Part shown: positions 31,305-40,755 of the stretch, piece after piece
Numbering within the stretch: position 1 is the stretch's first letter
Layout: each line of letters starts with the position of its first letter
DNA from: Bacteroidales bacterium
GTDB lineage: Bacteria; Bacteroidota; Bacteroidia; Bacteroidales; F082
DNA length: 54,830 bases
NCBI GenBank assembly: GCA_018400955.1
Contig: JAGYLH010000008.1
Location: 1-54,830 of the forward strand
Reading direction: 5' to 3'
Made by a program: the position numbers and the translations under genes
The notes under the pieces: generated by a model
The model's database searches: none
Told to the model about the DNA's origin: nothing
What the model saw: only the letters and a program-made list of their open reading frames with translations

Positions 31305-32425
31305 TTAGTTTAGATCAAATTCTTGCAATACCTTCTCGTATGTTTTGTATGTTTCCAGGGCCATGATGTGGCTGTCAAATTGTTTCGCTTTATTACTTGC
31401 ATTTTCCACCAAGCAGGCTTTTAAATCATGATCAGTTAGAACTCTTTCCATCTGATTGGCAAGGCCTTGTGCATCGCCAACTTCTGCCAGCAGCCCGCTT
31501 TGGCCTTCTTCCACCAGTTCGGGAATGCCTCCTGCTTTGGTGGCCACCACCGGCACCTTCGCCACAAATGCACCTAAAATACTTGTGCCCAATCCTTCGG
31601 TTTTGGATGTCATCAAAAAGGCATCCAGGCTGCCCAGCAATTGGGGGACATCTTCCCTGAATCCGGTCATAAATATATGATTTTCTAATTGATTGCTTGC
31701 TATTTCATTTTCAATACGCACACGTTCAGCGCCTTCGCCAATTATCACAAAGTACCAATCATGGTGTTTGCGGGTCAGTAAAGCGGCTGTTTTTACAAAA
31801 GTAGTATAGTCTTTATGGGGTGCAAGGGCTGCTGTATTGCCGATGAGTTTGGCCGTAGAGGGAAGTTTTAATTCTTGCTTCAGGTTTACCTTAGAGCCAG
31901 CAGCCTGCTTAAACCGTTCTAAATCAATCGAACTGTAAATAGTGATTGCTAATTCGGGATGTTTTAGGCTGGGCACAAGTATTTTTCTGATTGTTTCAGA
32001 AACACAGATGTACGCACCAATGGCCGGATGCCTGTATTTAAAGCGTGAAAAAGTTCCGGTTCCAACAGGAAAATCGACCCGCCGGTGCACAACGATCGGG
32101 CATTTATTTCTTAGAAAAACGGCTGCCGTGATGGCCATACTGTGGGCATGGCTGTCGTGGCAATGTACAATGGATATATTCAATTTGCTGCACAGCCGCG
32201 ATAAGTGCGGCTGCCTGAAGAAAACGGCCCAACCATTTTCTTTGAGAAGCTGAAATGCTGAATGTTATTCAACCGGCAATAGTTTTCCATTGCAAGAGGC
32301 GGCAACGCAAAGCACGATATTTTGGCATCGATCGCTGTTTGCCGCTATCAAATTGGCCCAGTTGTTAGCAACCACCCGCGCCACGATTCGGCTGTTGATA
32401 CATGTACAAAATGGTCACTATGGCT
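31305..32425 (-). pseudogene. GT4 glycosyltransferase, intact C-terminal part and frame-broken N-terminus
   Basis: Codons from about 32183 down to 31305 are open and encode 292 residues of a GT-B family 4 glycosyltransferase: IVHCHDSHAHSMA, YICVSETIRKIL, the donor-site FMTGFREDVPQLLG, EGLGTSILGAF and PELVEEGQSGLL. Upstream, other frames continue the protein: HVSTAESWRGG (the usual start), AMENYCRLNNIQHFSFSKK, and LLKENGWAVFFRQPHLSRLC, separated by stops or shifts. So the true start is near 32425 and the first 80 or so codons contain several one-base errors. It probably adds a sugar to lipopolysaccharide or another glycan. Confidence 0.7.
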
Positions 32426-32483
32426 GATTTTTGAATAATAAAAACGCAAAATGTAAAACAATAAGCTGATACACGGCTTTTTG

Positions 32484-33222
32484 TCACTTTTTGTGAGCAC
32501 ACACGATCATGGTTTCGCCAAACAACAAAGCCTTTGAAAACATTGCTTTTAATCTCCTTGTTTTGTGCGGTAGTACCCTCTCTTTTGCCTGCTTTTTGGT
32601 AAACCATGGAAGTAAAAAGCCGGATGGAAGAAAAGAACAAGCAGCCCATAAAAAGCCAGCTAATGGCTTTGATTCGGTTAATTAGTAATGGTTTCAATAC
32701 GGAAAGCCATTTGTATGGAACATATACCTTATTTCGGGGAGTGAAACCATGCCAATGTGGTGCAACAGTGAGGGGTTTTTCATCCAGCGGACTGGTGCAT
32801 TTGTGGTGATGACCGGTGAGCAACCATTTTGGTCCGAGAACGCAAGGGCGCTGATATTGGGCGTGGAAACAATAAACTGTCACCACTTTTCAGGATGCCG
32901 GTTTACTTCGCTAACAAAAAAGAATTGCTTGTTGATATGTTCAATGCCGTCGATGCAAACCACCACATCAACCGATGCATCGGCAAGGAAGGGGTTTGGT
33001 CATATCACCCTGCTCAAATTGTTGTGATCAATTTCCGAGAATATTTTCTATATCAATGGCAGTGACATTGCGGTAATTATCCAACAGGCGTTGCACAAAC
33101 GCCCCTGCCCCAGAAGGGATATCACAATATGGCCATCTTTTTGGGGTATTGATCAGGTCAAAAATCACTTCATGGGTGTTTTTAGAAGTGTTAATCGGTA
33201 TGTTTTTATAGCTGTTTCTCAT
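32484..33222 (-). pseudogene. Frame-disrupted SAM-dependent methyltransferase
   Basis: The start (ATG 33222) reads MRNSYKNIPINTSKNTHEV and then DIPSGAGAFVQRLLDNY with AIDIENI, which is a class I methyltransferase motif I and II. Later pieces in other frames are DVVVCIDGIEHI (motif IV region), GHHHKCTSPLDEKPL and LFGETMIVCAHKK before a stop at 32486-32484. Several one-base shifts are needed. The gene overlaps the end of the preceding GT2 frame by about 17 bases. It probably methylates a glycan or lipid intermediate in the same pathway as its glycosyltransferase neighbours. Confidence 0.65.
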
Positions 33223-33981
33223 GGGGTTGTTGCCTTTTAGACTTTTGGAGGGCTTTTAGTATTTGGTATTCAAATTTTTGACCTGGCCGACAAGCGGGCA
33301 ATATGCCAGCCATATTTGCCATCGAACACGCGCCAAAGTTTGAAAAATATACCGTAAAGGAATTTGAAAGGCGAAGGCCGAGAGATAATTGCTTGCTGCA
33401 ATAGCTTTGCGGCCATTGTTCGTGACCTTTGTGCTTTGGGGGCGGCATATTTGTAATAACATTTATGCTGATCGATGCTGCTGATGGAGTAATGCAACAA
33501 ATAGCCCGGCAACAAATGGATTGGCTCAGAGTCGTCAACAATCAGTTTTTCGTGCAAATCGCCTGACCAATAAGCGCTCCCTTTTTTAAAAAGGCGAATT
33601 TTTCTGTCGGGATACCAACCGCTGTATCTAATCCATTTCCCGCAATTGGTGATTCTGTTCAGCTGATAAGCTTCCTGATGAACCGTGTGCTTTCAAGTCA
33701 AAATATAGGAGGTCGCAGCTCCCTCATCCAAAACCTCATCCGCATCTATGGACAAAATATAGGGGTGAGTAGCTTGCTCGTTGGCCCAGTTCTTTGTTTG
33801 GCATAACCCTCCCAATCGCGTTGGAGAAATCTGATATTTTCATGCTGTTTGCAAATAGTTGTGTTATCTGCTGAAAAGAGTCAACCACCACAATTTCATC
33901 AGCAACCCCCTGAGGAATTGAGGCAGCGTGTGATGTTTTCTTCTTCATTTAAGGTTATAATAACCGCCGAAATTTTGCTAT
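33206..33981 (-). pseudogene. Frame-disrupted GT2 glycosyltransferase (WaaE/KdtX-like)
   Basis: Pieces in three frames join into a family 2 glycosyltransferase of the lipopolysaccharide core type: KISAVIITLNEEENITRCLN, GVADEIVVVDSFS, DWEGYAKQRNWAN, PYILSIDADEVLDE, YPDRKIRLFKKG, SGDLHEKLIVDD, FKFLYGIFFK, DGKYGWHIARLSAR and KFEYQILKALQKS, with a stop at 33208-33206. Several one-base gains or losses are needed. The DAD metal motif and the C-terminal pattern are intact, so the protein would look active if the frame were restored. It follows trkH on the same strand. Confidence 0.7.
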
Positions 33982-34141
33982 GCTTAGGTTTTGGGTGTCA
34001 AGGTACAAATTCTGTAGCCACCTGCAATTTGATGTTTTTGGGAGCTCTGCTAATGGGCGCCAGAAATAGGGCGAAAAAGGATGAGTACCGTAAGAGCTCA
34101 AGCCTGCCGATAAGCATCAGGAACGAGAGCAACCATTTTTG

Positions 34142-35512
34142 TTACATCAAGAAAGCATAATTATCAACCGGACCAACCATACCAATACCCGGGCCAATGT
34201 TTCCCAAGCTGGCTATAGATGCCCCAATGGAGGTTTCAAAATCATATCCCAACGAAGAAATTAATATAGTAGCCATCCCAAAAATCAGTATATACATCAG
34301 GAAAAAGGCCATCACTTTATATATGATATCTTGTGGAACACTTTTGCCATTGAATTTTACCGGTAGTACGGCATTGGGGTGTATGGCCCGTCGCAGTTCC
34401 ATCCATGAATTTTTAATCAATAACAGTTGACGGATAATTTTCATACCCCCACCGGTTGAGCCGGCGCTGCCTCCGATAAACATCAATGCAAAAACCAACA
34501 TCCACAACATGCCGGGCCAGCTAAGGTAGTCGCTGGATACAAATCCGGTTGTTGTGAGAATAGAAACGACGGTAAACAAGGCATCCCTGATGGATTGTTC
34601 AATGGGAAAATGTTTGTTTATAACCAATCCGCTGGCAATGATAAGAGTAACAATAATAATAACAAGCAAATAGGCTTTGAATTCCTGATTTGCGAAAACC
34701 TTTTTAAACTGCCCGTGCAGGGCAAAATAATGGAGGGTAAAATTGGTTCCGGCCAGTATCATAAACAATATGATGGTGTAATGTGTAATTGGCCCAAAAG
34801 CTGCGATGCTGTCATTTCGTGTGGAAAACCCACCTGTTGCCATCGTTGAAAAAGCATGGTTGATGGCGTCAAAAAAATCCATTTCACCCACGTATAAAGC
34901 ACCGGTGAGCAAAGCTGTAAGGATAACATAAATACCCCAAAGCCTCTTGGCTGTTGCGGTTATGCGCGGGTGCAGCTTGTCGTAGGTTATGCCCGACATT
35001 TCGGCCATAAACAACTGCATGCCCCCAATACCCAAAATGGGCAATATAGCCACTGAAAGCACAATAACGCCCATACCCCCCATCCAATGTGTCATGCTGC
35101 GCCAATACAGTAAATCCTTTGGCATGGATTCAATATCAGTGAGTATGGTAGCCCCGGTAGTGGTAAAGCCCGACATGGTTTCGAAAAATGCGTCTGTGAA
35201 ATTTGGTATTTCACCACTGATTATAAAGGGCAGGGAACCAAAAAGCGAGATAAATAACCATGAAAAAGTGACAATAATATAGCCTTCGCGTTTTCCAACT
35301 TGCTTGCTTGCTTTTCTGTTGGAAAGCCAACCCCATGCTCCAAAAGCAATAGTAATTGCAGCCGAAATGGGAATAGCCAGGCAGTTGGGGCCGCAGTATA
35401 AATAGGTGAATGGCAGTGCAGTAAGCATAAAAACGCCTTCCACGATTAATAGAAACCCGATGATGCGGATAATAAGGCCAACATTGATATTTCTGAAAAA
35501 ACTCTCAGACAT
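34142..35512 (-). CDS. trkH: Trk potassium uptake protein TrkH (3' end frame-broken)
   Basis: A 456-residue open frame of the TrkH/KtrB K+ channel family, with four membrane-pore-membrane repeats and the filter-like glycines in ETMSGFTTTGATI, FSTMATGGFSTRN, TTTGFVSSDYLSW and SLGNIGPGIGMVGP. The frame stops at NYAFLM, before the last helix. Just beyond, other frames give the missing family end: QKWLLSFLMLIGRLELL, then VLILFRP followed by an F/W-rich end. So the natural stop is near 34060 and about 30 residues are lost to one-base shifts. Its partner TrkA is encoded 20 bases upstream. Confidence 0.85.
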   Translation of the reverse strand: MSESFFRNINVGLIIRIIGFLLIVEGVFMLTALPFTYLYCGPNCLAIPISAAITIAFGAWGWLSNRKASKQVGKREGYIIVTFSWLFISLFGSLPFIISGEIPNFTDAFFETMSGFTTTGATILTDIESMPKDLLYWRSMTHWMGGMGVIVLSVAILPILGIGGMQLFMAEMSGITYDKLHPRITATAKRLWGIYVILTALLTGALYVGEMDFFDAINHAFSTMATGGFSTRNDSIAAFGPITHYTIILFMILAGTNFTLHYFALHGQFKKVFANQEFKAYLLVIIIVTLIIASGLVINKHFPIEQSIRDALFTVVSILTTTGFVSSDYLSWPGMLWMLVFALMFIGGSAGSTGGGMKIIRQLLLIKNSWMELRRAIHPNAVLPVKFNGKSVPQDIIYKVMAFFLMYILIFGMATILISSLGYDFETSIGASIASLGNIGPGIGMVGPVDNYAFLM

Positions 35513-35531
35513 TTTGTTTTCTTTTGCTGTT

Positions 35532-36872
35532 TTAGCTAAATAGCTTTTCTACTCTATTGATAGCATGTGGCAGGGCAAAAACAACTACTTTATCGTCTTC
35601 TTCAATCTGCATTTCAGCCGTTGCTATAAAGCTCTTATCACCGCGCACAATGCCGCCGATAATGGCCCCGTCCGGAAAATTTAGCTTGCCAATGGGCCGT
35701 TTGGTAACGGCTGATTTCTTCCGGGTGATCAGCTCCATAACATCGGCATCAATTCCGCTAAGGCATTTTATCGATGTAACGTCGGCACCCATGGTGAAAC
35801 GGACCATATAGCCGGCAGCAATTAGTTTTTTATTGATAATGGTATCAATGCCAATGTTTTGTGAAATATCAATATAATCGATGTTTTCAACAAGGGCAAT
35901 GGTACGTTTCACACCCATCTTGCTGGCATGCAGGCAGGTAAGTATATTTGTCTCGGTGCTGTCCGTAAGGGCTACAAAGGCATCCATGCGCTTGATATCT
36001 TCATCATCAAGCAACTGGATGTTGCGCGCATCACCGTTTACAATAAGTGTGTCTTCAAGATAATCCGACAGGGCAATGCAACGATCTTTATCAATATCAA
36101 TCAGCTTGATGTTTTTTGTTTTTTCGAGATGTTTGGCTGCCAAACGCCCCACCCGGCCAGCACCTATGATCATTAAGTTATTGATTTCATAGGTCATTTT
36201 ACCGCCCAGGGTAAGCAAGTGGTCGATGGCCCCGGGTTTTGTTATCACATATACCAGGTCGTTGGGCAAAAACATATCTTCACCTTTGGGGATGAACGTT
36301 TCGCGCTTACGGTGAATGGCTACGGCCCTGAAATCCATTTGTTCATATTCCTGAGAAATTTCATTCAGGGTTTTGTAAACAACCGGTGCTTTTTCCTCCA
36401 GTTTAACCAAAATCATGGAAAGCTTACCATGCGAGAAGTCGAATACTTCAGTAGCGGCAGTTTGTTTGAGCAGGCTTATGATTTCTTGTGCAGCAATATC
36501 TTCCGGAGAGATCAGCGCGTCAATGCCTAATTCCTGATAAAGCTGAAGGTTTTTGGGGCTCAGCTTGTCCATGGTATTCACACGGGCGACTACCTGTTTG
36601 GCCCCCAACTTTTTGGCAAGAATGGCAGTCATCAGGTTAATTTGCTCCTCGTGCAAAACTGAAATTACCAGGTCAGCATTTCTGACATGTGCCCGTTTCA
36701 GCACGTCAATATCGGTGGAATTGCCGGTGATGGTCATCAGGTCAGCATACGAACCCACCATTTTCAAAAGGTCTTCGTTTGGGTCAACGATAGTGATGTT
36801 GTGATTGCTGCTGCCAAGTGCATGGGCCAAATGCAAACCAACTTCCCCGTCACCGGCTATTATAATGTTCAT
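35532..36872 (-). CDS. trkA: Trk system NAD-binding regulator TrkA
   Basis: A 446-residue cytosolic protein with two RCK units. Each begins with a Rossmann glycine pattern: IIAGDGEVGLHLAHAL at residue 3 and LMIIGAGRVGRLAAKHL at about 230. Each ends with a TrkA-C domain that binds ligand. It forms the gating ring under TrkH and controls K+ uptake in response to nucleotides. Length fits the two-RCK type. It is upstream of trkH with a 20-base gap; a MITE-like element lies about 180 bases before its start. Confidence 0.9.
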   Translation of the reverse strand: MNIIIAGDGEVGLHLAHALGSSNHNITIVDPNEDLLKMVGSYADLMTITGNSTDIDVLKRAHVRNADLVISVLHEEQINLMTAILAKKLGAKQVVARVNTMDKLSPKNLQLYQELGIDALISPEDIAAQEIISLLKQTAATEVFDFSHGKLSMILVKLEEKAPVVYKTLNEISQEYEQMDFRAVAIHRKRETFIPKGEDMFLPNDLVYVITKPGAIDHLLTLGGKMTYEINNLMIIGAGRVGRLAAKHLEKTKNIKLIDIDKDRCIALSDYLEDTLIVNGDARNIQLLDDEDIKRMDAFVALTDSTETNILTCLHASKMGVKRTIALVENIDYIDISQNIGIDTIINKKLIAAGYMVRFTMGADVTSIKCLSGIDADVMELITRKKSAVTKRPIGKLNFPDGAIIGGIVRGDKSFIATAEMQIEEDDKVVVFALPHAINRVEKLFS

Positions 36873-37056
36873 TCTTAATTGCGCTTTAATTGAGGCCGCT
36901 AAATTAGTTTTTTTAGGTGAACGGCATTAACTTTAGAAGCGATGAAGCTGAACTCTATATATTCCAATTCAGGGCTGTTAACAAGTTCAATTTTGGATTG
37001 ACAAATGGATCTCTTTGTGGGCAAAAACACTGTTTTAACTATGTTTTAAATTAGTC

Positions 37057-37477
37057 ACTGATGTTTCGCACAAGCTGCATACAATCATGCTTCAAATTAA
37101 CACGTTGTATATTAAGGGCTTAGTGTTGATGTGATTCGGACTTTTCGGTTGAGTTACTGTTTTTGCCCCCCAACCCCCCAGTAGGGGGCTTTGAGACGAT
37201 GGTAGGTTTTACAATTCGAAAGCTGTCAACTTTTTTCAGGACGTGACGAAAAAAATAAAAAACGTGATTGTAAAAAAGCCCCCTGCCGGGGGGTTGGGGG
37301 GCTATAAACTGTGCTTCGCACGCCAAAATCATTATGCATTAACCATTTAATCAACGAGTTAAAGATATTTTTATGAAATGGAATTATTTAAACAGCAGAT
37401 GATCAATTGTTTAAAGAAAACACCCTTATACTTCTTCCCTCAGTACCAAAATCTTAGCTAATGTGCGAAACATCAGT
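37057..37477. mobile_element. MITE-like element, copy 2 (421 bp)
   Basis: Perfect 16-base terminal inverted repeats, ACTGATGTTTCGCACA at 37057-37072 and its exact complement at 37462-37477. They are flanked by a 5-base direct repeat TAGTC (37052-37056 and 37478-37482), a textbook target-site duplication. There is no coding content. The inside carries a large GC-rich inverted repeat (37165-37192 and 37275-37302). It shares its ends, but not its interior, with copy 1 at 21212-21503. It fills most of the 636-base gap between the divergently placed 5' end of trkA and the omega-amidase 3' end. Confidence 0.8.
37165..37302. repeat. GC-rich inverted repeat inside MITE copy 2
   Basis: GCCCCCCAACCCCCC...AGGGGGCTTT (37165-37192) is repeated in inverted form at 37275-37302 with only about two differences, 82 bases apart. 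Each arm also has its own internal hairpin (CCCCC/GGGGG). The type is common between Bacteroidota genes. Confidence 0.75.
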
Positions 37478-37508
37478 TAGTCATTAAGAAACTGGGATAT
37501 AGAACCTA

Positions 37509-38303
37509 TCAGTAAACAATTTTAAAGCGGTCCCAATCCATGCCCACATTAAATTTTTTGCGAAAACCATCCAGCTCAGTCAGGCTGATGCTTTCCTCGA
37601 TCAGGGCTTCTTCGCCCGATTTGGCCTGGGCTATGATCTGGCCTTTGGGGTCGATCAGGCAGGAATCGCCCGCGTAGTCAATGCCCAGCCCGTCTTGGCC
37701 TACCCTGTTAACGCCCAGCACATAGGCCTGGTTTTCGATGGCACGTGCAATCAGCAATTGTTTCCAGGGCAAAGTGCGCACAGCCGGCCAGTTGGCTACA
37801 AAAATCATAAAATCGTATTCGAACTGTCCATTTTCGTAAGTGTTTTTGCACCATACCGGGAAACGCAGGTCGTAGCACACAAGGGGGCGAATATTCCACC
37901 CTTTCAGGCGTGTGAGCAAATGCCCATCGCCCGGGCTGATGCGCTCATGTTCGCCACCCATGCGAAAAACATGGCGTTTGTTGTATAGTCTGTGACTGCC
38001 ATCGGGCCGCATCCAAATCAGGCTGTTATGGTATTCTTCACCACTTTCCATAAGCATGCTGGCACAAATAACGGCACCTGTTTCGTTGGCTTTGTGCTGC
38101 AGCCATCTGAAACTGCTTCCATCGGGTTTTTCGGCCCATTTGCGCGGATCAACAGGAAAACCGGTGTTGAAGGTTTCGGGCAGCACAATTAAATCGGGCT
38201 GTGTTTTAAGGCCTGCTATCAATCTGCTAAAATGCAACTGATTGGCCTTGTGGTCTTCCCAATACAATCGGGTCTGTATAAAGGCAATTTTTAAATCTTG
38301 CAT
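37509..38303 (-). CDS. Omega-amidase, nitrilase superfamily (YafV-like)
   Basis: A 264-residue carbon-nitrogen hydrolase with the Glu-Lys-Cys catalytic set: Glu in VLPETFNTGF, Lys in LYNKRHVF, Cys in PLVCYDLRFP. The short length and the FRMGGEHERISPG segment fit the omega-amidase/YafV branch, which hydrolyses the amide of 2-oxoglutaramate or 2-oxosuccinamate. It overlaps the end of the methionine aminotransferase gene by 13 bases. The pair makes sense: the aminotransferase uses glutamine as amino donor and the amidase removes the resulting 2-oxoglutaramate, driving the reaction forward. Cytosolic. Confidence 0.85.
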   Translation of the reverse strand: MQDLKIAFIQTRLYWEDHKANQLHFSRLIAGLKTQPDLIVLPETFNTGFPVDPRKWAEKPDGSSFRWLQHKANETGAVICASMLMESGEEYHNSLIWMRPDGSHRLYNKRHVFRMGGEHERISPGDGHLLTRLKGWNIRPLVCYDLRFPVWCKNTYENGQFEYDFMIFVANWPAVRTLPWKQLLIARAIENQAYVLGVNRVGQDGLGIDYAGDSCLIDPKGQIIAQAKSGEEALIEESISLTELDGFRKKFNVGMDWDRFKIVY

Positions 38304-39448
38304 AATATTTCTATTGCTTTGTCGAGTGTTTTTTCAGTTTTGGCAAAACAAAAACGCAGCAAATGCTGGTTGAATTTGTTGTGGTAAAAAGGAGAAACCG
38401 GAACAGCTGCTATTTTATGTTCCTTCACCAGCCATTCAGCAAACTCCATCTCAGGCATTTGGCTGATGCGGCTGTAGTTGAGCAATTGAAAATAGGTGCC
38501 GAAGCAAGGCACTACATCAAAGCGCGATCCGGTGAGGCCTTGCACAAAATAATCGCGTTTTTGCTGATAAAAAGCCCCCAGCTTTTCATAATTGGCGGGG
38601 TCGCCTAAAAAGTCGGCAATGGCATACTGAATGGGTGTATTGCTGGCGAAAACAACAAATTGGTGCAGTTTGCGGTATTCAGCCATCAGGTTGGCAGGTG
38701 CCATCACAAATCCTGTTTTCCAGCCGGTTGCATGAAATGTTTTGCCAAAAGAACCCACCACAAGGCTTCGCGACAGCAATCCGGGCAGCTCGCAGGCACT
38801 GTAGTGTTTTTTGCCATTGAAAATGATATGTTCATAAACCTCGTCGCTTAAAACGATAATATCCGAATCACGCGTAAGTGTGTCAAGTCGGTGCAGGTCG
38901 TAGCCATCAATCAGGCTTCCGCTGGGATTGTGCGGGCTGTTGATGATAATCATCCGGGTGCTGCTTGAGATGGAGCGCGTTACCTCTTCCCAATCAATGC
39001 GGAAATCGGGTGCTTTAAGGGCAATGTGCTTTACCAATCCACCGCAAGCACGCACCGAAGGGGCATAGCTGTCGTAGGCCGGTTCAAAAATTATCACCTC
39101 ATCGCTTTCCTTTACGAAAGCGGATATGGCTGTATTGAGCGCTTGCGTGGCCCCTGCAGTGATGTTGATTTCATCCTGCCAATCATAGTCAATGCCATAA
39201 CTCAGTTTCACCTTTGATGCTATGGCCTGGCGCAAAGCCGGCACACCCGGCATGGGGGCGTATTGATTGTAACCATTTTTCATATAGTGGGTTACGCGAT
39301 CAATCAGCCTTTCATCAATGGGAAAATCCGGAAAACCCTGAGAAAGGTTTACCGCCTGATGTTCCTGCGCAAGTTTCGACATAACAGCAAAAATGGAAGT
39401 GCCTGTCTGCGTAAGTTTTGATTGCAAATGACCGTTGAAATGGGGCAT
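38291..39448 (-). CDS. PLP aminotransferase, methionine/kynurenine type (YbdL-like)
   Basis: A 385-residue fold-type I class I/II aminotransferase. Visible motifs: NLSQGFPDFP near the start, YAPMPGVPALRQAI, INSPHNPSG, DEVYEHI, and the PLP-binding Lys in SFGKTFHATGWKTG. The combination matches the methionine aminotransferase YbdL and the glutamine transaminase K group. It regenerates methionine from its keto acid with Gln or aromatic donors. Its downstream neighbour is an omega-amidase with a 13-base overlap, a known functional partner. A TATATTTG box lies at 39474-39481 on the minus strand. Confidence 0.88.
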   Translation of the reverse strand: MPHFNGHLQSKLTQTGTSIFAVMSKLAQEHQAVNLSQGFPDFPIDERLIDRVTHYMKNGYNQYAPMPGVPALRQAIASKVKLSYGIDYDWQDEINITAGATQALNTAISAFVKESDEVIIFEPAYDSYAPSVRACGGLVKHIALKAPDFRIDWEEVTRSISSSTRMIIINSPHNPSGSLIDGYDLHRLDTLTRDSDIIVLSDEVYEHIIFNGKKHYSACELPGLLSRSLVVGSFGKTFHATGWKTGFVMAPANLMAEYRKLHQFVVFASNTPIQYAIADFLGDPANYEKLGAFYQQKRDYFVQGLTGSRFDVVPCFGTYFQLLNYSRISQMPEMEFAEWLVKEHKIAAVPVSPFYHNKFNQHLLRFCFAKTEKTLDKAIEILCKI

Positions 39449-39473
39449 GGTTTTCTGTTTTGTTTGTAACCTA

Positions 39474-39481
39474 CAAATATA
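39474..39481 (-). promoter_or_regulatory. Possible -7 box for the aminotransferase/omega-amidase pair
   Basis: TATATTTG on the minus strand, a full TAnnTTTG match, 26 bases before the ATG at 39448. No TTG at the proper distance. Confidence 0.4.
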
Positions 39482-39629
39482 AGGTTTTTACCGTTTTATG
39501 ATTTTTGAATGTGCTTTGTTTTTGTTACTTGGAAGGAGTTCGGTAGGCCATTCAACGAAAATTAGGGAATTCTCAATAAAAAATTAACTAATTTCGTTGG
39601 TAGGAATGGGCATTCAAACTGTAATAATA

Positions 39630-40565
39630 ATGGGTAAAAAAAAACAATTTAAAGTAGGTAAATTTATAATTTCAGCAAGACATTTCATGCCCTTGTTCGT
39701 CCTGTTAATGGCTTTCATGCAAGATACGGTTGCGCAAACTGACTACACCTGGTGGAATAAAAAGCACAATTGGGATGGCCATACCCATTGGACGAAATAT
39801 TATATTTATTCCCCCGGTTACTTTGGGCCCAATGCGCTGCCCGTGCCTTCGATCCCTGATGGGCGACTGGGAAGTAAAAACGAACTTGAGTTTGGTTGGG
39901 CAGGTTTTTTTGCTCCAAACGAAACCACACTGAATGGCTTTAGCCGTTTGCGCTACATAATCGGCCAAGGGCTTGCCGCCATTGAACTCAATTATGTTTT
40001 CCTGGAATATTATAAAACAGATACCCTGTTGCGCGATGAGCGATTTGCCCGCAGTTATGAAGTAGAAGGATTTGCTGTTGGGGATGTACATATCGCCACT
40101 ATGATTACCTTGGTCAGGGATAAAAAGTGGCCTGATATGCTTCTCAGGGTGAACCTGCAAACGGCCTCGGGCAGTAAACTGAGCGATGCCCGCTACACTG
40201 ATGCCCCGGCCTATTATTTTGACTTGCTTTTTGGTAAAGACTTGATCAATGAAAAAGAAAAGCCCTATCAATTGCGTTTATACGGAAACCTGGGTTTTTA
40301 TGCCTGGCAAACAGGCTATTCGATAAACCGGCAAAATGATGCATTGCTGGCTGGTATTGGCCTGGCCCTGATCAGGGACCGACACCGCCTCTCAGCAGAA
40401 ACCACCGGATATTTCGGCTACCTTGACGAACGCGATAAGCCCGTTGTGCAGCGATTCGCCTATCAATTTACTGAAGGAAATACCTTATTCAAACTTTCTT
40501 TTCAAAAAGGGCTGCATGATATTTTTTACAACAACCTGAATATTTCGCTGATTTATGTTTTTTAA
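39630..40565 (+). CDS. Outer-membrane beta-barrel-like protein of unknown function
   Basis: About 311 residues from the ATG at 39630 (the frame is open from 39597). A signal peptide (FMPLFVLLMAFMQDTVAQ) is followed by an aromatic-rich protein with alternating strands, e.g. ELEFGWAGFFAP, SRLRYIIGQGLAAIELNYVF and YQLRLYGNLGFYAWQ, and it ends in LNISLIYVF with a terminal Phe. This is the pattern of an outer-membrane barrel. I do not recognise the family. The opening TDYTWWNKKHNWDGHTHWTKYY is unusually Trp/His-rich. Confidence 0.6.
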   Translation: MGKKKQFKVGKFIISARHFMPLFVLLMAFMQDTVAQTDYTWWNKKHNWDGHTHWTKYYIYSPGYFGPNALPVPSIPDGRLGSKNELEFGWAGFFAPNETTLNGFSRLRYIIGQGLAAIELNYVFLEYYKTDTLLRDERFARSYEVEGFAVGDVHIATMITLVRDKKWPDMLLRVNLQTASGSKLSDARYTDAPAYYFDLLFGKDLINEKEKPYQLRLYGNLGFYAWQTGYSINRQNDALLAGIGLALIRDRHRLSAETTGYFGYLDERDKPVVQRFAYQFTEGNTLFKLSFQKGLHDIFYNNLNISLIYVF

Positions 40566-40706
40566 TCCTATTTGGTATTAAAAACGAGCTGTTAAGCTTT
40601 TAGAGTAGGAATCAGGCAATTTTATTTGGGTTTATGCCATAGGCCTCGCGGTTGATTTTTGAGAAAAAAATAATGCTTCTTTCATAAAAGGTTCAATAAT
40701 GATTAC

Positions 40707-40714
40707 TACTTTTG
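40707..40714 (+). promoter_or_regulatory. Possible -7 box TACTTTTG
   Basis: A full TAnnTTTG match 41 bases before the lipoprotein ATG at 40756. A TTC rather than TTG is seen near the -33 position. Confidence 0.4.
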
Positions 40715-40755
40715 CACTTTAGAATCATTATAAATAATCAAAAAATTACTTAAAA

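Noticed and set aside
39705-40271. Minus-strand open frame of 188 codons
   Set aside because: It is antisense to the barrel protein, whose signal peptide and terminal Phe make it the real gene.
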